A stretch of DNA of 64,000 nucleotides from contig CAJQUW010005239.1 of assembly GCA_907163375.1 (NCBI GenBank), positions 248,001 through 312,000 of the forward strand, written 5' to 3'. The position numbers and the translations under genes were made by a program. Positions within the stretch are counted from its first letter, which is position 1, and every line of letters starts with the position of its first letter. A model generated the notes under the pieces. That model was not told where the DNA came from, made no database searches, and saw nothing but the letters and a program-made list of their open reading frames with translations. This document shows, piece after piece, positions 35,012-46,298 of this stretch. The DNA is from Prostheceraeus crozeri. Taxonomy: Eukaryota > Platyhelminthes > Polycladida > Euryleptidae.

Positions 35012-36371
35012 AGTCAGTGTATTTGTATCGGAGTGTAGTGCTCCACTCTGGTGCTTTTGGGAGTAATGATACAACGACTGACAATCTGAGCCCAGTTTCG
35101 CTACCTCTTTATAGGAGCAGCGAAGAAGGGACGATCTAGGCGGTAAGCCTAGTTCGACACGTGTTAGTCTTCAGAGTGCAAGTTATGACTACGGCGCACT
35201 AGATATGCAATTCGGAATTCAGCAGGGAGATCCTTCCAGTCCTGCATTATTTTCCTTTGATCCATTCTACCGCCAAGATTCATTGATCTGAGCTGTATTG
35301 TCTATGATGAACCAATGAAAAGCAATTGCTGTTGACCCGCTTATTGGAGAAACGCTATCATCTCGATTTTCATACAGCTTCCGGGTTGATGAGGAATGGC
35401 TTTGCATAGCCCAAACTGCACAAGTTCTACACTCTTGTGCAGTGATGACAGCCATTTATCAGCACTTGATTCAATGATTTCTGATAGTTTGTCAAGATTT
35501 TCCAATGACGATTTTACCCATGATTGGTGCACAAAACAACCTTTCAGTCACATTTGGGACTGTGTTGTTCGACGAGTTCGTGATGTCTCACATTCTGCAT
35601 AATTATCATAATTGTTTTTCAACAGCTCCGTTAATGATGCTGGCATAGAATTACTGATATTTTGGTGTCAGTAGCGCGGCTTGATGCCTAGCCTAATCCT
35701 ATGTTGTCTTGGGGGATGAAACCAAATTCGAAATAGGTAAACTCAGTTATTATACTTATTATCTATAGCCTAAGGATGGCAATATGTGGTTTCTTTAATA
35801 TTTGGCTAGGAAGAACTAGCTCTATCTCAAAATCAAATGCCTTTTCGATAAAATAGGTGCTATTTTCTATAGCTAACAGATGCTATTTTAATGCCAATAC
35901 ATGATAGGACTCCGACTCGAAAACATTGTCTCGAAAAACATAACATCTTGGGGAATCATCGCAAATATTTACAAGCAATGCCTTTGGGTCGATCCTGTAA
36001 TGAATGAAAGCTTAACTTTGTTACGTAAGATATTTCATAAGTAAGTAACCTTTTATTTATAGGCCTATCCTTGAAAACGCACTTTCATAGGCACTTAAAA
36101 CGGTATTTCTCAATTGCAGCATGCTACGCATATCTCAACGTACATGAAAACTATAAGTCTAGCAGAATATTTCAAAAAATCTGATTTTTTTAATCACTGA
36201 CATATTTAGCCTACAGATCCAAACTGTGTAATTAGGACTATCATTTCGTCAGACCAAACCTCCCTTGGCTACTCAACAGAGGCTGTTGTGCAGCTCTAGA
36301 GTCAGTGATTGTATTCGAACTCCTGTAGCACCGGAGCGGAGTTTTTCAACTCCGATACAAATAGACTGACT
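35012..36371. mobile_element. Element bounded by about 44-bp imperfect inverted repeats
   Basis: AGTCAGTGTATTTGTATCGG at 35012 and its near-complement ending at 36371 (CCGATACAAATAGACTGACT) continue inward through a GGAGT...CTCC...GGTG pattern for about 44 bp. No target-site duplication is evident. The interior holds a decayed LINE reverse transcriptase on the plus strand, so the element either captured or was invaded by a LINE. The superfamily is unknown. Confidence 0.5.
35190..35605 (+). pseudogene. LINE reverse transcriptase relic
   Basis: The plus-strand frame reads MQFGIQQGDPSSPALFSF, the motif B signature (G-[IV]-Q-Q-G-D-P-x-x-P-A-L-F) of some non-LTR reverse transcriptases. Shortly after, in another frame, is a weak match to the motif C region (CIVYDEP, where a Y-x-D-D would be expected). 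Further on, QPFSHIWDCVVRRV resembles the downstream W-D-x-P-[IV] segment of the same proteins. Stops and frame changes abound; it is old. Confidence 0.6.
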
Positions 36372-37686
36372 TCCAATAGGAGCAAAAGAGCATCGATTTG
36401 GTTTTAATTGAATTACGCAATATTTCAAAAGTACCAATGCAAAGTCACCACTTCTAACGAAGTCTTCTGGTATGTTTAATAATCAGCATTTTGTGCGTAG
36501 ACTAACCGTAGTTAATACAGCCAACCATTCAGCAAACACGTTTATAAATGGAAATACTAAGGTAGAAAATGTACATCTACCTGAGAAAAACACGCTTTAA
36601 TGAGACAGGCGTAATTATGTGGAACTTCATTTCAGATTTCAATGTCTACAATTTGAAACATATATAAATGTGATACGTATTAACGATTTACGATCTTAGA
36701 GTCAGTTTTTATTCCAATCATCTCAGATCTGCCAGACCACCCTCATATTTTCTTGCAGTCAGCGTGTGAACTTCATCGAAAAAAATTAGATCCCGAAGAT
36801 GACTTTTAGAGGTCATGCATAGTTCCTCATGTCCATCCATAAAAAGCATCATAAGTCTTTCGTAAAAAAAAGTCATAGGCTATTTCGGAGATCATTGTAG
36901 CCTCATTGCTTTAAATTTTGTAGAGTTGTTGTTTTGTAGTTGAACTCAGTAGGAAATCAACTGAACGATCACAGATTTCACCAGATGAGAATAAACATGC
37001 GTGAAATTACTTCCCATCATTCATTTCCTCAGTTGTTGATAAGTCTAGATGGGTGATGAACTTGTCTGATAGGGCTCTGAATGAATCAAAGCTTCAAGTC
37101 CTAAAAAAGAACGTCCCCAAAACAGTAACTTAAATGTAAATATAATCAGTGAAGTTGAAAATGCCAGCAAGCAGAATACTGTGTTATTCGTCAGATTCAT
37201 CAGAACTCGTTAAGTATCATCTGCCACACGTGCTGGTTGAAAATGATGAAGCGTGATTGTATTCAGTTTTGTCCTGCAGATGTTGATGAAAACAGAGCAC
37301 GTGTAAATGCGTGCAGCGAACATTGATATTAGAAAGAAAAATCACTTTTTGTTACGCATGACACGCAGAGGCAACCTTGTTAGAATGTTGTTGAAAAAGA
37401 ATTAGACTTATTTTCTGAAAGGTGGTTAACATACTCATTTATAACTTGTCGTTTTGAGAGGAAGCATTTTGGTGTTGCAAATTAGCGTACGCGATCTTCT
37501 GAAACTAAAATGACGAAGTCGATCAGTCGCAAGCAAGTTCTACTCATACCCTAATTTAATTCCTTAGCGGTGTACCTGATGTCAGAAGTCTCTATGTTGG
37601 CTACGACGTACGAGCCGCTTGAGTTAAGGCTATTACACAAACCGCTCTGAGACTTTCACTGGCTATGGAAAATTTATAAATAGACA
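36372..37686. other. Intergenic, nothing recognised
   Basis: No domain, repeat pair or RNA gene found on either strand. Confidence 0.4.
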
Positions 37687-37790
37687 TTAAGAGAAAACAA
37701 TGGTCTTGGAGTGATGCCGCTGGGGGAATGCATCAATATTGCCAAGAGTAAGATTTAGGATGCCCAGGGAGGGATTCGAACCCTCTTCTC
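37687..37790 (-). repeat. Possible tRNA-derived SINE fragment
   Basis: On the minus strand, GAGGGTTCGAATCCCTC forms a perfect 5-bp T-arm stem with a canonical B box (GGTTCGAATCC). It is followed by CCTGGGCA, which could be an acceptor 3' strand. No A box, anticodon arm or matching 5' acceptor strand lies upstream, so it is not a tRNA gene. A 5'-truncated tRNA-derived SINE is the simplest reading; chance is possible. Confidence 0.35.
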
Positions 37791-38165
37791 CAAAACCATT
37801 GTAAGCATTTTGAATACAGATGAATTGATTGAAGTGATGAGTAATAGAATTCAGAAGGTTAGTATGAGGAGAAATGAAATTGAGTCGGACGTTCATAGGG
37901 CATTTGAATTCAAGCTTGGGTAAAATAATTTTTCAGAAGATACAATTGTTGTGAATCGCATTTTGTAGAAAATCAAAGAGCGGTGTTCATATAAATATGA
38001 AATGTTTGGGTGATTGCGAAAAGGTTTCATCCACGAGAGTAGCAATGCGCATATGCTTGTATCCTGAAAAGAGAAGAAGAAGCGGATAATATTTGATCAG
38101 AATTCGTAGATTTGGTGTGCAAATATTCAAAAACAATTGATGGGAATCGCAAATATTTCATTCCG

Positions 38166-38278
38166 TTATCTACTACTGTTTACTACTACTTATCTACTAC
38201 TGTACAGCACTTATCTACTACCGTTATCTATCTACCGTTACTTATCTACTACCGTTATCTACTACTGTACAGCACTTC
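38166..38278. repeat. Low-complexity TATCTACTAC repeat
   Basis: Irregular tandem array of TTATCTACTAC(T/C)GT units, with a GTACAGCACTT variant appearing twice. The overlapping frames rich in Tyr, Ser and Thr are products of this repeat. Confidence 0.85.
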
Positions 38279-39324
38279 AATATTACATGAAGAATTTAAT
38301 TCAATTCCATCATTACATTATGATACGAAATCATTGCTCCTTCCAGAGAAGAAGTCAAGACTGTAAAATATGAGCTTCGTTTATCTGTTGGTCAACATCA
38401 CCCGTTCATCTCCATACAGCAACGAATATGTACATGTCATGAAATCAAAGCGAGTCAATATTTTAATATTGTATTGATTCTATCATCATAACATGAAAAT
38501 GGAATAGTCATCATAGGATGCAAACACAAGAAGCTGCATTTCACTTCAATTGCTGAATTCCAGGAATATTTTGTCAAGTACCCAAATAAACGACGATTTC
38601 TTAAAGATTTTTTTCTTAACAGATGACAATGCACGGCTGTCTAATGATCTTGTGATATGATTATTTTCCATTTTGATACCAAACTACATTGTGCATTTGT
38701 GATTCTTTTGTACCTATTCACAGATTTTTGAGTTGCTGTGGGATATTTTCTATGAGTTAAAAGATGAATTATTGTAGTTTCTGATCTGGATGATGAAGTG
38801 TAGGGAAATTCAGAAAAATGCGGAAGTCAACAGAGCAACATTGATATGCCTATCTCGAAGCCGAACACACTCATGATCCTCCAGTGTTGTGGAGATCACC
38901 CAGTAGTAGTAGACAGAAGTGAGTCATAGCTTACTCTTCGCTGCCTATATTACATAACTGAATGGAAGACCTGTACATTTACTCATGAAAGAAATAAGCA
39001 GGTTCTTACAAAAATTGCAAAACATTGAGAGCATGATTTATGACATTTTACTGAGGGAAATTTACGTAGCTGACAATAGATTGATGGAAAGAGCTCATTC
39101 CTAACACAGCAAGCACGATTTTCTTAATATGCATGCTACCAAACTGGCCTTGGTGAAGAAGAAACATAGCAACCTGTCTAGCTGCATGTGGTCATATTTT
39201 TGCATGAAAATGAGAACGTCATGAAAATTAAGTTTTTGCACATCAATAGTTCAATATATATCATGATTCCTTCACCGTCTCCAGACTATTTCACCCCAAA
39301 GCATGACGTTGAGATTCAATCAAT
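38279..39324. other. Intergenic before the satellite array
   Basis: No recognisable gene. The unique sequence joins the satellite abruptly at 39325. Confidence 0.4.
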
Positions 39325-40569
39325 TCGCAGGGGAACACTACGAAAATAACAGTTGAATAGCAGTAGTGATGGTCAAATTCGCTCAAAATTTGCCTATCTT
39401 TTCGTCATAAAGTCAGCGATCGGTTATAGAAACATTGAGATCGACGGGGGTTTCTCCACATGTCTGAGTAGTATTTGGTCTTGCGAGTGTGGAGAATGCT
39501 TGAAACCGCCGCTGATCGCAGGGGAACACTACGAAAATAACAGTTGAATAGCAGTAGTGATGGTCAAATTCGCTCAAAATTTGCCTATCTTTTCGTCATA
39601 AAGTCAGCGATCGGTTATAGAAACATTGAGATCGACGGGGGTTTCTCCACATGTCTGAGTAGTATTTGGTCTTGCGAGTGTGGAGAATGCTTGAAACCGC
39701 CGCCGATCGCAGGGGAACACTACGAAAATAACAGTTGAATAGCAGTAGTGATGGTCAAATTCGCTCAAAATTTGCCTATCTTTTCGTCATAAAGTCAGCG
39801 ATCGGTTATAGAAACATTGAGATCGACGGGGGTTTCTCCACATGTCTGAGTAGTATTTGGTCTTGCGAGTGTGGAGAATGCTTGAAACCGCCGCCGATCG
39901 CAGGGGAACACTACGAAAATAACAGTTGAATAGCAGTAGTGATGGTCAAATTCGCTCAAAATTTGCCTATCTTTTCGTCATAAAGTCAGCGATCGGTTAT
40001 AGAAACATTGAGATCGACGGGGGTTTCTCCACATGTCTGAGTAGTATTTGGTCTTGTGAGTGTGGAGAATGCTTGAAACCGCCGCCGATCGCAGGGGAAC
40101 ACTACGAAAATAACAGTTGAATAGCAGTAGTGATGGTCAAATTCGCTCAAAATTTGCCTATCTTTTCGTCATAAAGTCAGCGATCGGTTATAGAAACATT
40201 GAGATCGACGGGAGTTTCTCCACATGTCTGAGTAGTATTTGGTCTTGCGAGTGTGGAGAATGCTTGAAACCGCCGCCGATCGAAGGAGAACACTACGAAA
40301 ATAACAGTTGAATAGCAGTAGTGATGGTCAAATTCGCTCAAAATTTGCCTATCTTTTCGTCATAAAGTCAGCGATCGGTTATAGAAACATTGAGATCGAC
40401 GGGGGTTTCTCCACATGTCTGAGTAGTATTTGGTCTTGCGAGTGTGGAGAATGCTTGAAACCGCCGCCGATCGCAGGGGAACACTACGAAAATAACAGTT
40501 GAATAGCAGTATTGATGGTCAAATTCGCTCAAAATATGCCTATCTTTTCGTCATAAAGTCAGCGATCGG
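39325..40569 (+). repeat. 191-bp satellite, block 1 (about 6.5 monomers)
   Basis: Head-to-tail monomers with an exact 191-bp step (same word at 39353, 39544, 39735, 39926, 40117, 40308) and only a few substitutions between them. Each monomer contains CGATCG twice (GCGATCGGTTATAG and GCCGATCGCAGG). The block is interrupted at 40569 by a hAT insertion at the first CGATCG-type site. The 64-codon frame present in each monomer is a by-product. Confidence 0.97.
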
Positions 40570-42780
40570 CAGTGGCGGATTCAAGGGGGGGGGGCCTACC
40601 CGGCCGTGGCCGGGGGTGTGATACTCAGAATACAAATCTCCATCAGTTAAGTTAGTGTTCGATCTCTTTTTGATTTATCAATCAATGATGACTGATGAGA
40701 GAAACATGCAAGGAAATCTGATGACGTAAGGCATTTTCTGTCTTCATCAGATCATGGACTTCCAGATGATAAAAGAAATAAAATAAAAGCGAAGCTGTGT
40801 TTCAACAGTCTATAATGCTACTCCACCACCGTTCGTTGTTACTGTAAGTTTCAATCGATCAAGTTATTTTTGACAGTCGTGCATGCCGTGTGGAGTGGAT
40901 GAGGATTGAAACAACTGATATCGTTTACAGCAGCGCTGGCCTCTACTTGCCAAGTCCAAGTCGGCCGTTTCTCATCCATCACTTTCATGTCCAGGTGCTA
41001 TTATCTAGAAGTCCATGATCAGACTTAACATTTCAACGCCGTCAGCGATGTACTATTGAATGGCGATTCGCTTGCACACGCGGAGGTTTCTTTGTTGGCA
41101 ATTGCAATGACTTGTAAATATTGTGTGCATATGCTTGCGAGACTGCGAACTGCTGATTCAGATGTAGATGATTAATGACTAAGAAGGAAACGCTATCCCT
41201 CTCTTATATTACATTTAGCTGCTTGTTGTTGACATACATGCAAGTCAAAGTCCACTGTGAACATGAGTGAGAGACCGCCAACGAAACGAAGGAAAATATC
41301 TGATTTCTTTGAGTCTGTGAAGAAAACGGATGCTACTTCTACAAATCAAAATACTATGAGCACGTCATCGTATAATTTGTCATCTCAAAATCTCTCCTGT
41401 TAGTCCTCGTCATCTAAAATAGGAATACAAGGAGAGTCGAAAAATACATCTTCGTCTTATTCGACGTCATCATCCAAAACGCCAGAATTGAAGTCTCAAA
41501 GTTTCGAGGTCGACGGAAATGGAATAGGAGAAAGCGACATTGCTCGAGCATTACAACATCCTGGTGGACCAGTCCAAAAAATGAGCAAAGAGAGAAGTAC
41601 ATATTCTTCTGATGCTTGCAGTATTCATTCCACAATAACTAAAGTTGATTTTATTGTTTCTCTAGTAATACTGAACTCAGTGATGACTGTAACCAAACGT
41701 CTCGCATGCGTAATACAATCTGCCTCAAATGACTTGATTTCCGCTCTACAACACGTCGACACAGTGATAGATTTACTCAAATCAAGAAGGAATGAAGAGT
41801 TCTTCTCTGAATTGTTCGAAAAGATTGAAAAGTTGACAACAAGACCGATACAAACTCCGAGAAACAGTTGGAACGCAGGTACATCGAACGAACGTACCAT
41901 CCACCACACCAATTGAATATTATCGCCGAGGAATATATTACCCTTTTCTTGATGGACTGATTTCCCTACTACATGATCGTTTTAGTGGTCATGCTGCTAG
42001 TGTGATGCACCTCTCCAAGCTGCTTCCTAACAATGTAACTAATACTGCGTTTGAAGATATTCTTCCTGCTGTGGAATTGTATTCTGAATATCTAAATGGA
42101 AAATTGGACGAATTGGAAGGCGAATTAAGACTTTTAGTTGGAACATTAAGACTTTACTTAAAATCTTCGCCTTATTACCGGTTTCATCTGCAAGCGCCGA
42201 AAGGACATTTTCAGTCTTGAAACATTTGAAAAGTTATCTGCGATCTAACATGTCAGAAGAGCGCTTAACTGGTCTGACATTAGCTTACATTCATCGTGAC
42301 ATGGACTGCGAAAAAACCGTTGATGCCGTCGTACAATTATTTGCAAGAAAGCAAACAAGAATATCTATGTGACCCGACCCCTTCACTTCTAAGACTGTAA
42401 GTACGAACTTTTCCTTCTTGACTCTATATTCACGATGTGTAGAAATTATAGGCGTTTCACGAATATACATGAGCGTTTCATATTAACATATTGTGTGACA
42501 TTTTGCATAGGCTACTAACATTAAGTCTGGTGGCCTACATATATGAGAGAATTATATTTTATACAAATTGACTAAACCAAGGATTAATTATAACTATTTC
42601 TGCTTTCGGTTTTACATGTCTTAAAACGTACAGGTTGATATCATTTCAATATTTTATTTTTCATTACTTTGTTGAATGACAGTATTTTCGAAACCCATGA
42701 CTGTAAGTAAAAGCCCCCAGAACTTAAATTCAGGATCAGCCGCTGGGCCCCCCTGTGGTCGAATCCTGGATCCGCCACTG
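40570..42780 (+). mobile_element. hAT element inserted in the satellite, copy 1
   Basis: Termini CAGTGGCGGATTCAAGGGGG (40570) and GAATCCTGGATCCGCCACTG (ending 42780) are inverted. The flanking 8-bp duplication GCGATCGG (40562-40569, 42781-42788) is perfect and comes from the satellite monomer. The 2.21-kb element carries the N- and C-terminal parts of a hAT protein without the catalytic middle, so it is a deletion derivative. Confidence 0.95.
41263..42372 (+). pseudogene. Internally deleted hAT protein gene, copy 1
   Basis: Starts MSERPPTKRRKISDFFESV, a basic N-terminus typical of hAT proteins related to ZMYM1/TTF-type transposases. A TAG follows at codon 47 (41401-41403), present in both copies. 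The frame then continues through a helical region (VDFIVSLVILNSVMTVTKR..., DTVIDLLKSRRNEEFF). After frame changes comes the PIEYYRRGIYYPFLDGLI segment, and finally SSASAERTFSVLKHLKSYLR, the hAT dimerisation motif. The zinc finger and the DDE core region (DUF4371-like part) are missing. The frame changes fall in homopolymers and differ between the two copies. Confidence 0.85.
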
Positions 42781-43552
42781 GCGATCGGTTATAGAAACAT
42801 TGAGATCGACGGGGGTTTCTCCACATGTCTGAGTAGTATTTGGTCTTGTGAGTGTGGAGAATGCTTGAAACCGCCGCCGATCGCAGGGGTACACTACGAA
42901 AATAACAGTTGAATAGCAGTAGTGATGGTCAAATTCGCTCAAAATTTGCCTATCTTTTCGTCATAAAGTCAGCGATCGGTTATAGAAACATTGAGATCGA
43001 CGGAGGTTTCTCCACATGTCTGAGTAGTATTTGGTCTTGTGAGTGTGGAGAATGCTTGAAACCGCCGCCGATCGCAGGGGAACACTACGAAAATAACAGT
43101 TGAATAGCAGTAGTGATGGTCAAATTCGCTCAAAATTTGCCTATCTTTTCGTCATAAAGTCAGCGATCGGTTATAGAAACATTGAGATCGACGGGGGTTT
43201 CTCCACATGTCTGAGTAGTATTTGGTCTTGCGAGTGTGGAGAATGCTTGAAACCGCCGCCGATCGCAGGGGAACACTACGAAAATAACAGTTGAATAGCA
43301 GTAGTGATGGTCAAATTCGCTCAAAATTTGCCTATCTTTTCGTCATAAAGTCAGCGATCGGTTATAGAAACATTGAGATCGACGGGGGTTTCTCCACATG
43401 TCTGAGTAGTATTTGGTCTTGCGAGTGTGGAGAATGCTTGAAACCGCCGCCGATCGCAGGGGAACACTACGAAAATAACAGTTGAATAGCAGTAGTGATG
43501 GTCAAATTCGCTCAAAATTTGCCTATCTTTTCGTCATAAAGTCAGCGATCGG
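42781..43552 (+). repeat. 191-bp satellite, block 2 (exactly 4 monomers plus the 8-bp duplication)
   Basis: 772 bp, equal to 4 x 191 + 8. Its monomers match block 1. It separates the two hAT copies and with one of them makes a higher-order unit of about 2,983 bp. Confidence 0.97.
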
Positions 43553-45761
43553 CAGTGGCGGATTCAAGGGGGGGGCCTACCCGGCCGTGGCCGGGGGTGT
43601 GATACTCAGAATACAAATCTCCATCAGTTAAGTTAGTGTTCGATCTCTTTTTGATTTATCAATCAATGATGACTGATGAGAGAAACATGCAAGGAAATCT
43701 GATGACGTAAGGCATTTTCTGTCTTCATCAGATCATGGACTTCCAGATGATAAAAGAAATAAAATAAAAGCGAAGCTGTGTTTCAACAGTCTATAATGCT
43801 ACTCCACCACCGTTCGTTGTTACTGTAAGTTTCAATCGATCAAGTTATTTTTGACAGTCGTGCATGCCGTGTGGAGTGGATGAGGATTGAAACAACTGAT
43901 ATCGTTTACAGCAGCGCTGGCCTCTACTTGCCAAGTCCAAGTCGGCCGTTTCTCATCCATCACTTTCATGTCCAGGTGCTATTATCTAGAAGTCCATGAT
44001 CAGACTTAACATTTCAACGCCGTCAGCGATGTACTATTGAATGGCGATTCGCTTGCACACGCGGAGGTTTCTTTGTTGGCAATTGCAATGACTTGTAAAT
44101 ATTGTGTGCATATGCTTGCGAGACTGCGAACTGCTGATTCAGATGTAGATGATTAATGACTAAGAAGGAAACGCTATCCCTCTCTTATATTACATTTAGC
44201 TGCTTGTTGTTGACATACATGCAAGTCAAAGTCCACTGTGAACATGAGTGAGAGACCGCCAACGAAACGAAGGAAAATATCTGATTTCTTTGAGTCTGTG
44301 AAGAAAACGGATGCTACTTCTACAAATCAAAATACTATGAGCACGTCATCGTATAATTTGTCATCTCAAAATCTCTCCTGTTAGTCCTCGTCATCTAAAA
44401 TAGGAATACAAGGAGAGTCGAAAAATACATCTTCGTCTTATTCGACGTCATCATCCAAAACGCCAGAATTGAAGTCTCAAAGTTTCGAGGTCGACGGAAA
44501 TGGAATAGGAGAAAGCGACATTGCTCGAGCATTACAACATCCTGGTGGACCAGTCCAAAAAATGAGCAAAGAGAGAAGTACATATTCTTCTGATGCTTGC
44601 AGTATTCATTCCACAATAACTAAAGTTGATTTTATTGTTTCTCTAGTAATACTGAACTCAGTGATGACTGTAACCAAACGTCTCGCATGCGTAATACAAT
44701 CTGCCTCAAATGACTTGATTTCCGCTCTACAACACGTCGACACAGTGATAGATTTACTCAAATCAAGAAGGAATGAAGAGTTCTTCTCTGAATTGTTCGA
44801 AAAGATTGAAAAGTTGACAACAAGACCGATACAAACTCCGAGAACAGTTGGAACGCAGGTACATCGAACGAACGTACCATCCACCACACCAATTGAATAT
44901 TATCGCCGAGGAATATATTACCCTTTTCTTGATGGACTGATTTCCCTACTACATGATCGTTTTAGTGGTCATGCTGCTAGTGTGATGCACCTCTCCAAGC
45001 TGCTTCTAACAATGTAACTAATACTGCGTTTGAAGATATTCTTCCTGCTGTGGAATTGTATTCTGAATATCTAAATGGAAAATTGGACGAATTGGAAGGC
45101 GAATTAAGACTTTAGTTGGAACATTAAGACTTTACTTAAAATCTTCGCCTTATTACCGGTTTCATCTGCAAGCGCCGAAAGGACATTTTCAGTCTTGAAA
45201 CATTTGAAAAGTTATCTGCGATCTAACATGTCAGAAGAGCGCTTAACTGGTCTGACATTAGCTTACATTCATCGTGACATGGACTGCGAAAAAAAACCGT
45301 TGATGCCGTCGTTACAATTATTTGCAAGAAAGCAAACAAGAATATCTATGTGACCCGACCCTTCACTTCTAAGACTGTAAGTACGAACTTTTCCTTCTTG
45401 ACTCTATATTCACGATGTGTAGAAATTATAGGCGTTTCACGAATATACATGAGCGTTTCATATTAACATATTGTGTGACATTTTGCATAGGCTACTAACA
45501 TTAAGTCTGGTGGCCTACATATATGAGAGAATTATATTTTATACAAATTGACTAAACCAAGGATTAATTATAACTATTTCTGCTTTCGGTTTTACATGTC
45601 TTAAAACGTACAGGTTGATATCATTTCAATATTTTATTTTTCATTACTTTGTTGAATGACAGTATTTTCGAAACCCATGACTGTAAGTAAAAGCCCCCAG
45701 AACTTAAATTCAGGATCAGCCGCTGGGCCCCCCCTGTGGTCGAATCCTGGATCCGCCACTG
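43553..45761 (+). mobile_element. hAT element in the satellite, copy 2
   Basis: Same element, same position in the monomer, same GCGATCGG flanks (43545-43552, 45762-45769). It is offset from copy 1 by 2,981-2,983 bp throughout. All differences I found are in homopolymer lengths. Copy 2 arose by duplication of the satellite-plus-hAT unit, not by a second insertion. Confidence 0.95.
44244..45353 (+). pseudogene. Internally deleted hAT protein gene, copy 2
   Basis: As copy 1, with the same early TAG and missing catalytic core. A one-base shorter A-run near 44846 lets the frame run on through VPSTTPIEYYRRGIYYPFLD and DRFSGHAASVMHLSKLL before closing at 45017. The C-terminal SSASAERTFSVLKHLK motif follows in another frame. 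Comparing the copies suggests that at least some of the breaks are read errors, while the codon-47 stop is shared and therefore probably real. Confidence 0.85.
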
Positions 45762-46298
45762 GCGATCGGTTATAGAAACATTGAGATCGACGGGGGTTTC
45801 TCCACATGTCTGAGTAGTATTTGGTCTTGTGAGTGTGGAGAATGCTTGAAACCGCCGCCGATCGCAGGGGTACACTACGAAAATAACAGTTGAATAGCAG
45901 TAGTGATGGTCAAATTCGCTCAAAATTTGCCTATCTTTTCGTCATAAAGTCAGCGATCGGTTATAGAAACATTGAGATCGACGGAGGTTTCTCCACATGT
46001 CTGAGTAGTATTTGGTCTTGTGAGTGTGGAGAATGCTTGAAACCGCCGCCGATCGCAGGGGAACACTACGAAAATAACAGTTGAATAGCAGTAGTGATGG
46101 TCAAATTCGCTCAAAATTTGCCTATCTTTTCGTCATAAAGTCAGCGATCGGTTATAGAAACATTGAGATCGACGGAGGTTTCTCTACATGTCTGAGTAGT
46201 ATTTGGTCTTGCGAGTGTGGAGAATGCTTGAAACCGCCGCCGATCGCAGGGGAACACTACGAAATTAACAGTTGAATAGCAGTAGTGATGGTCAAATT
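45762..46298 (+). repeat. 191-bp satellite, block 3 (about 2.8 monomers)
   Basis: Continuation of the array. The last monomer carries more private changes (for example GAAATTAAC for GAAAATAAC and a TCTCTACATG variant), as expected at an array edge. It ends at GTCAAATT (46298), after which unique DNA begins. Confidence 0.95.

Noticed and set aside
37757-37790. tRNA gene
   Set aside because: Only a T-arm and possible 3' acceptor strand are present; the A box, anticodon arm and 5' acceptor strand are missing.
39353-46275. Repeated 64-codon open frames, one per 191-bp unit
   Set aside because: 191 is not a multiple of three, each frame uses a TTG start and ends just past the monomer boundary, and identity reflects satellite homogenisation, not selection for protein.
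39325-46298. CRISPR-like array
   Set aside because: Units are 191 bp with no variable spacers, and the context is a eukaryotic satellite with hAT insertions.
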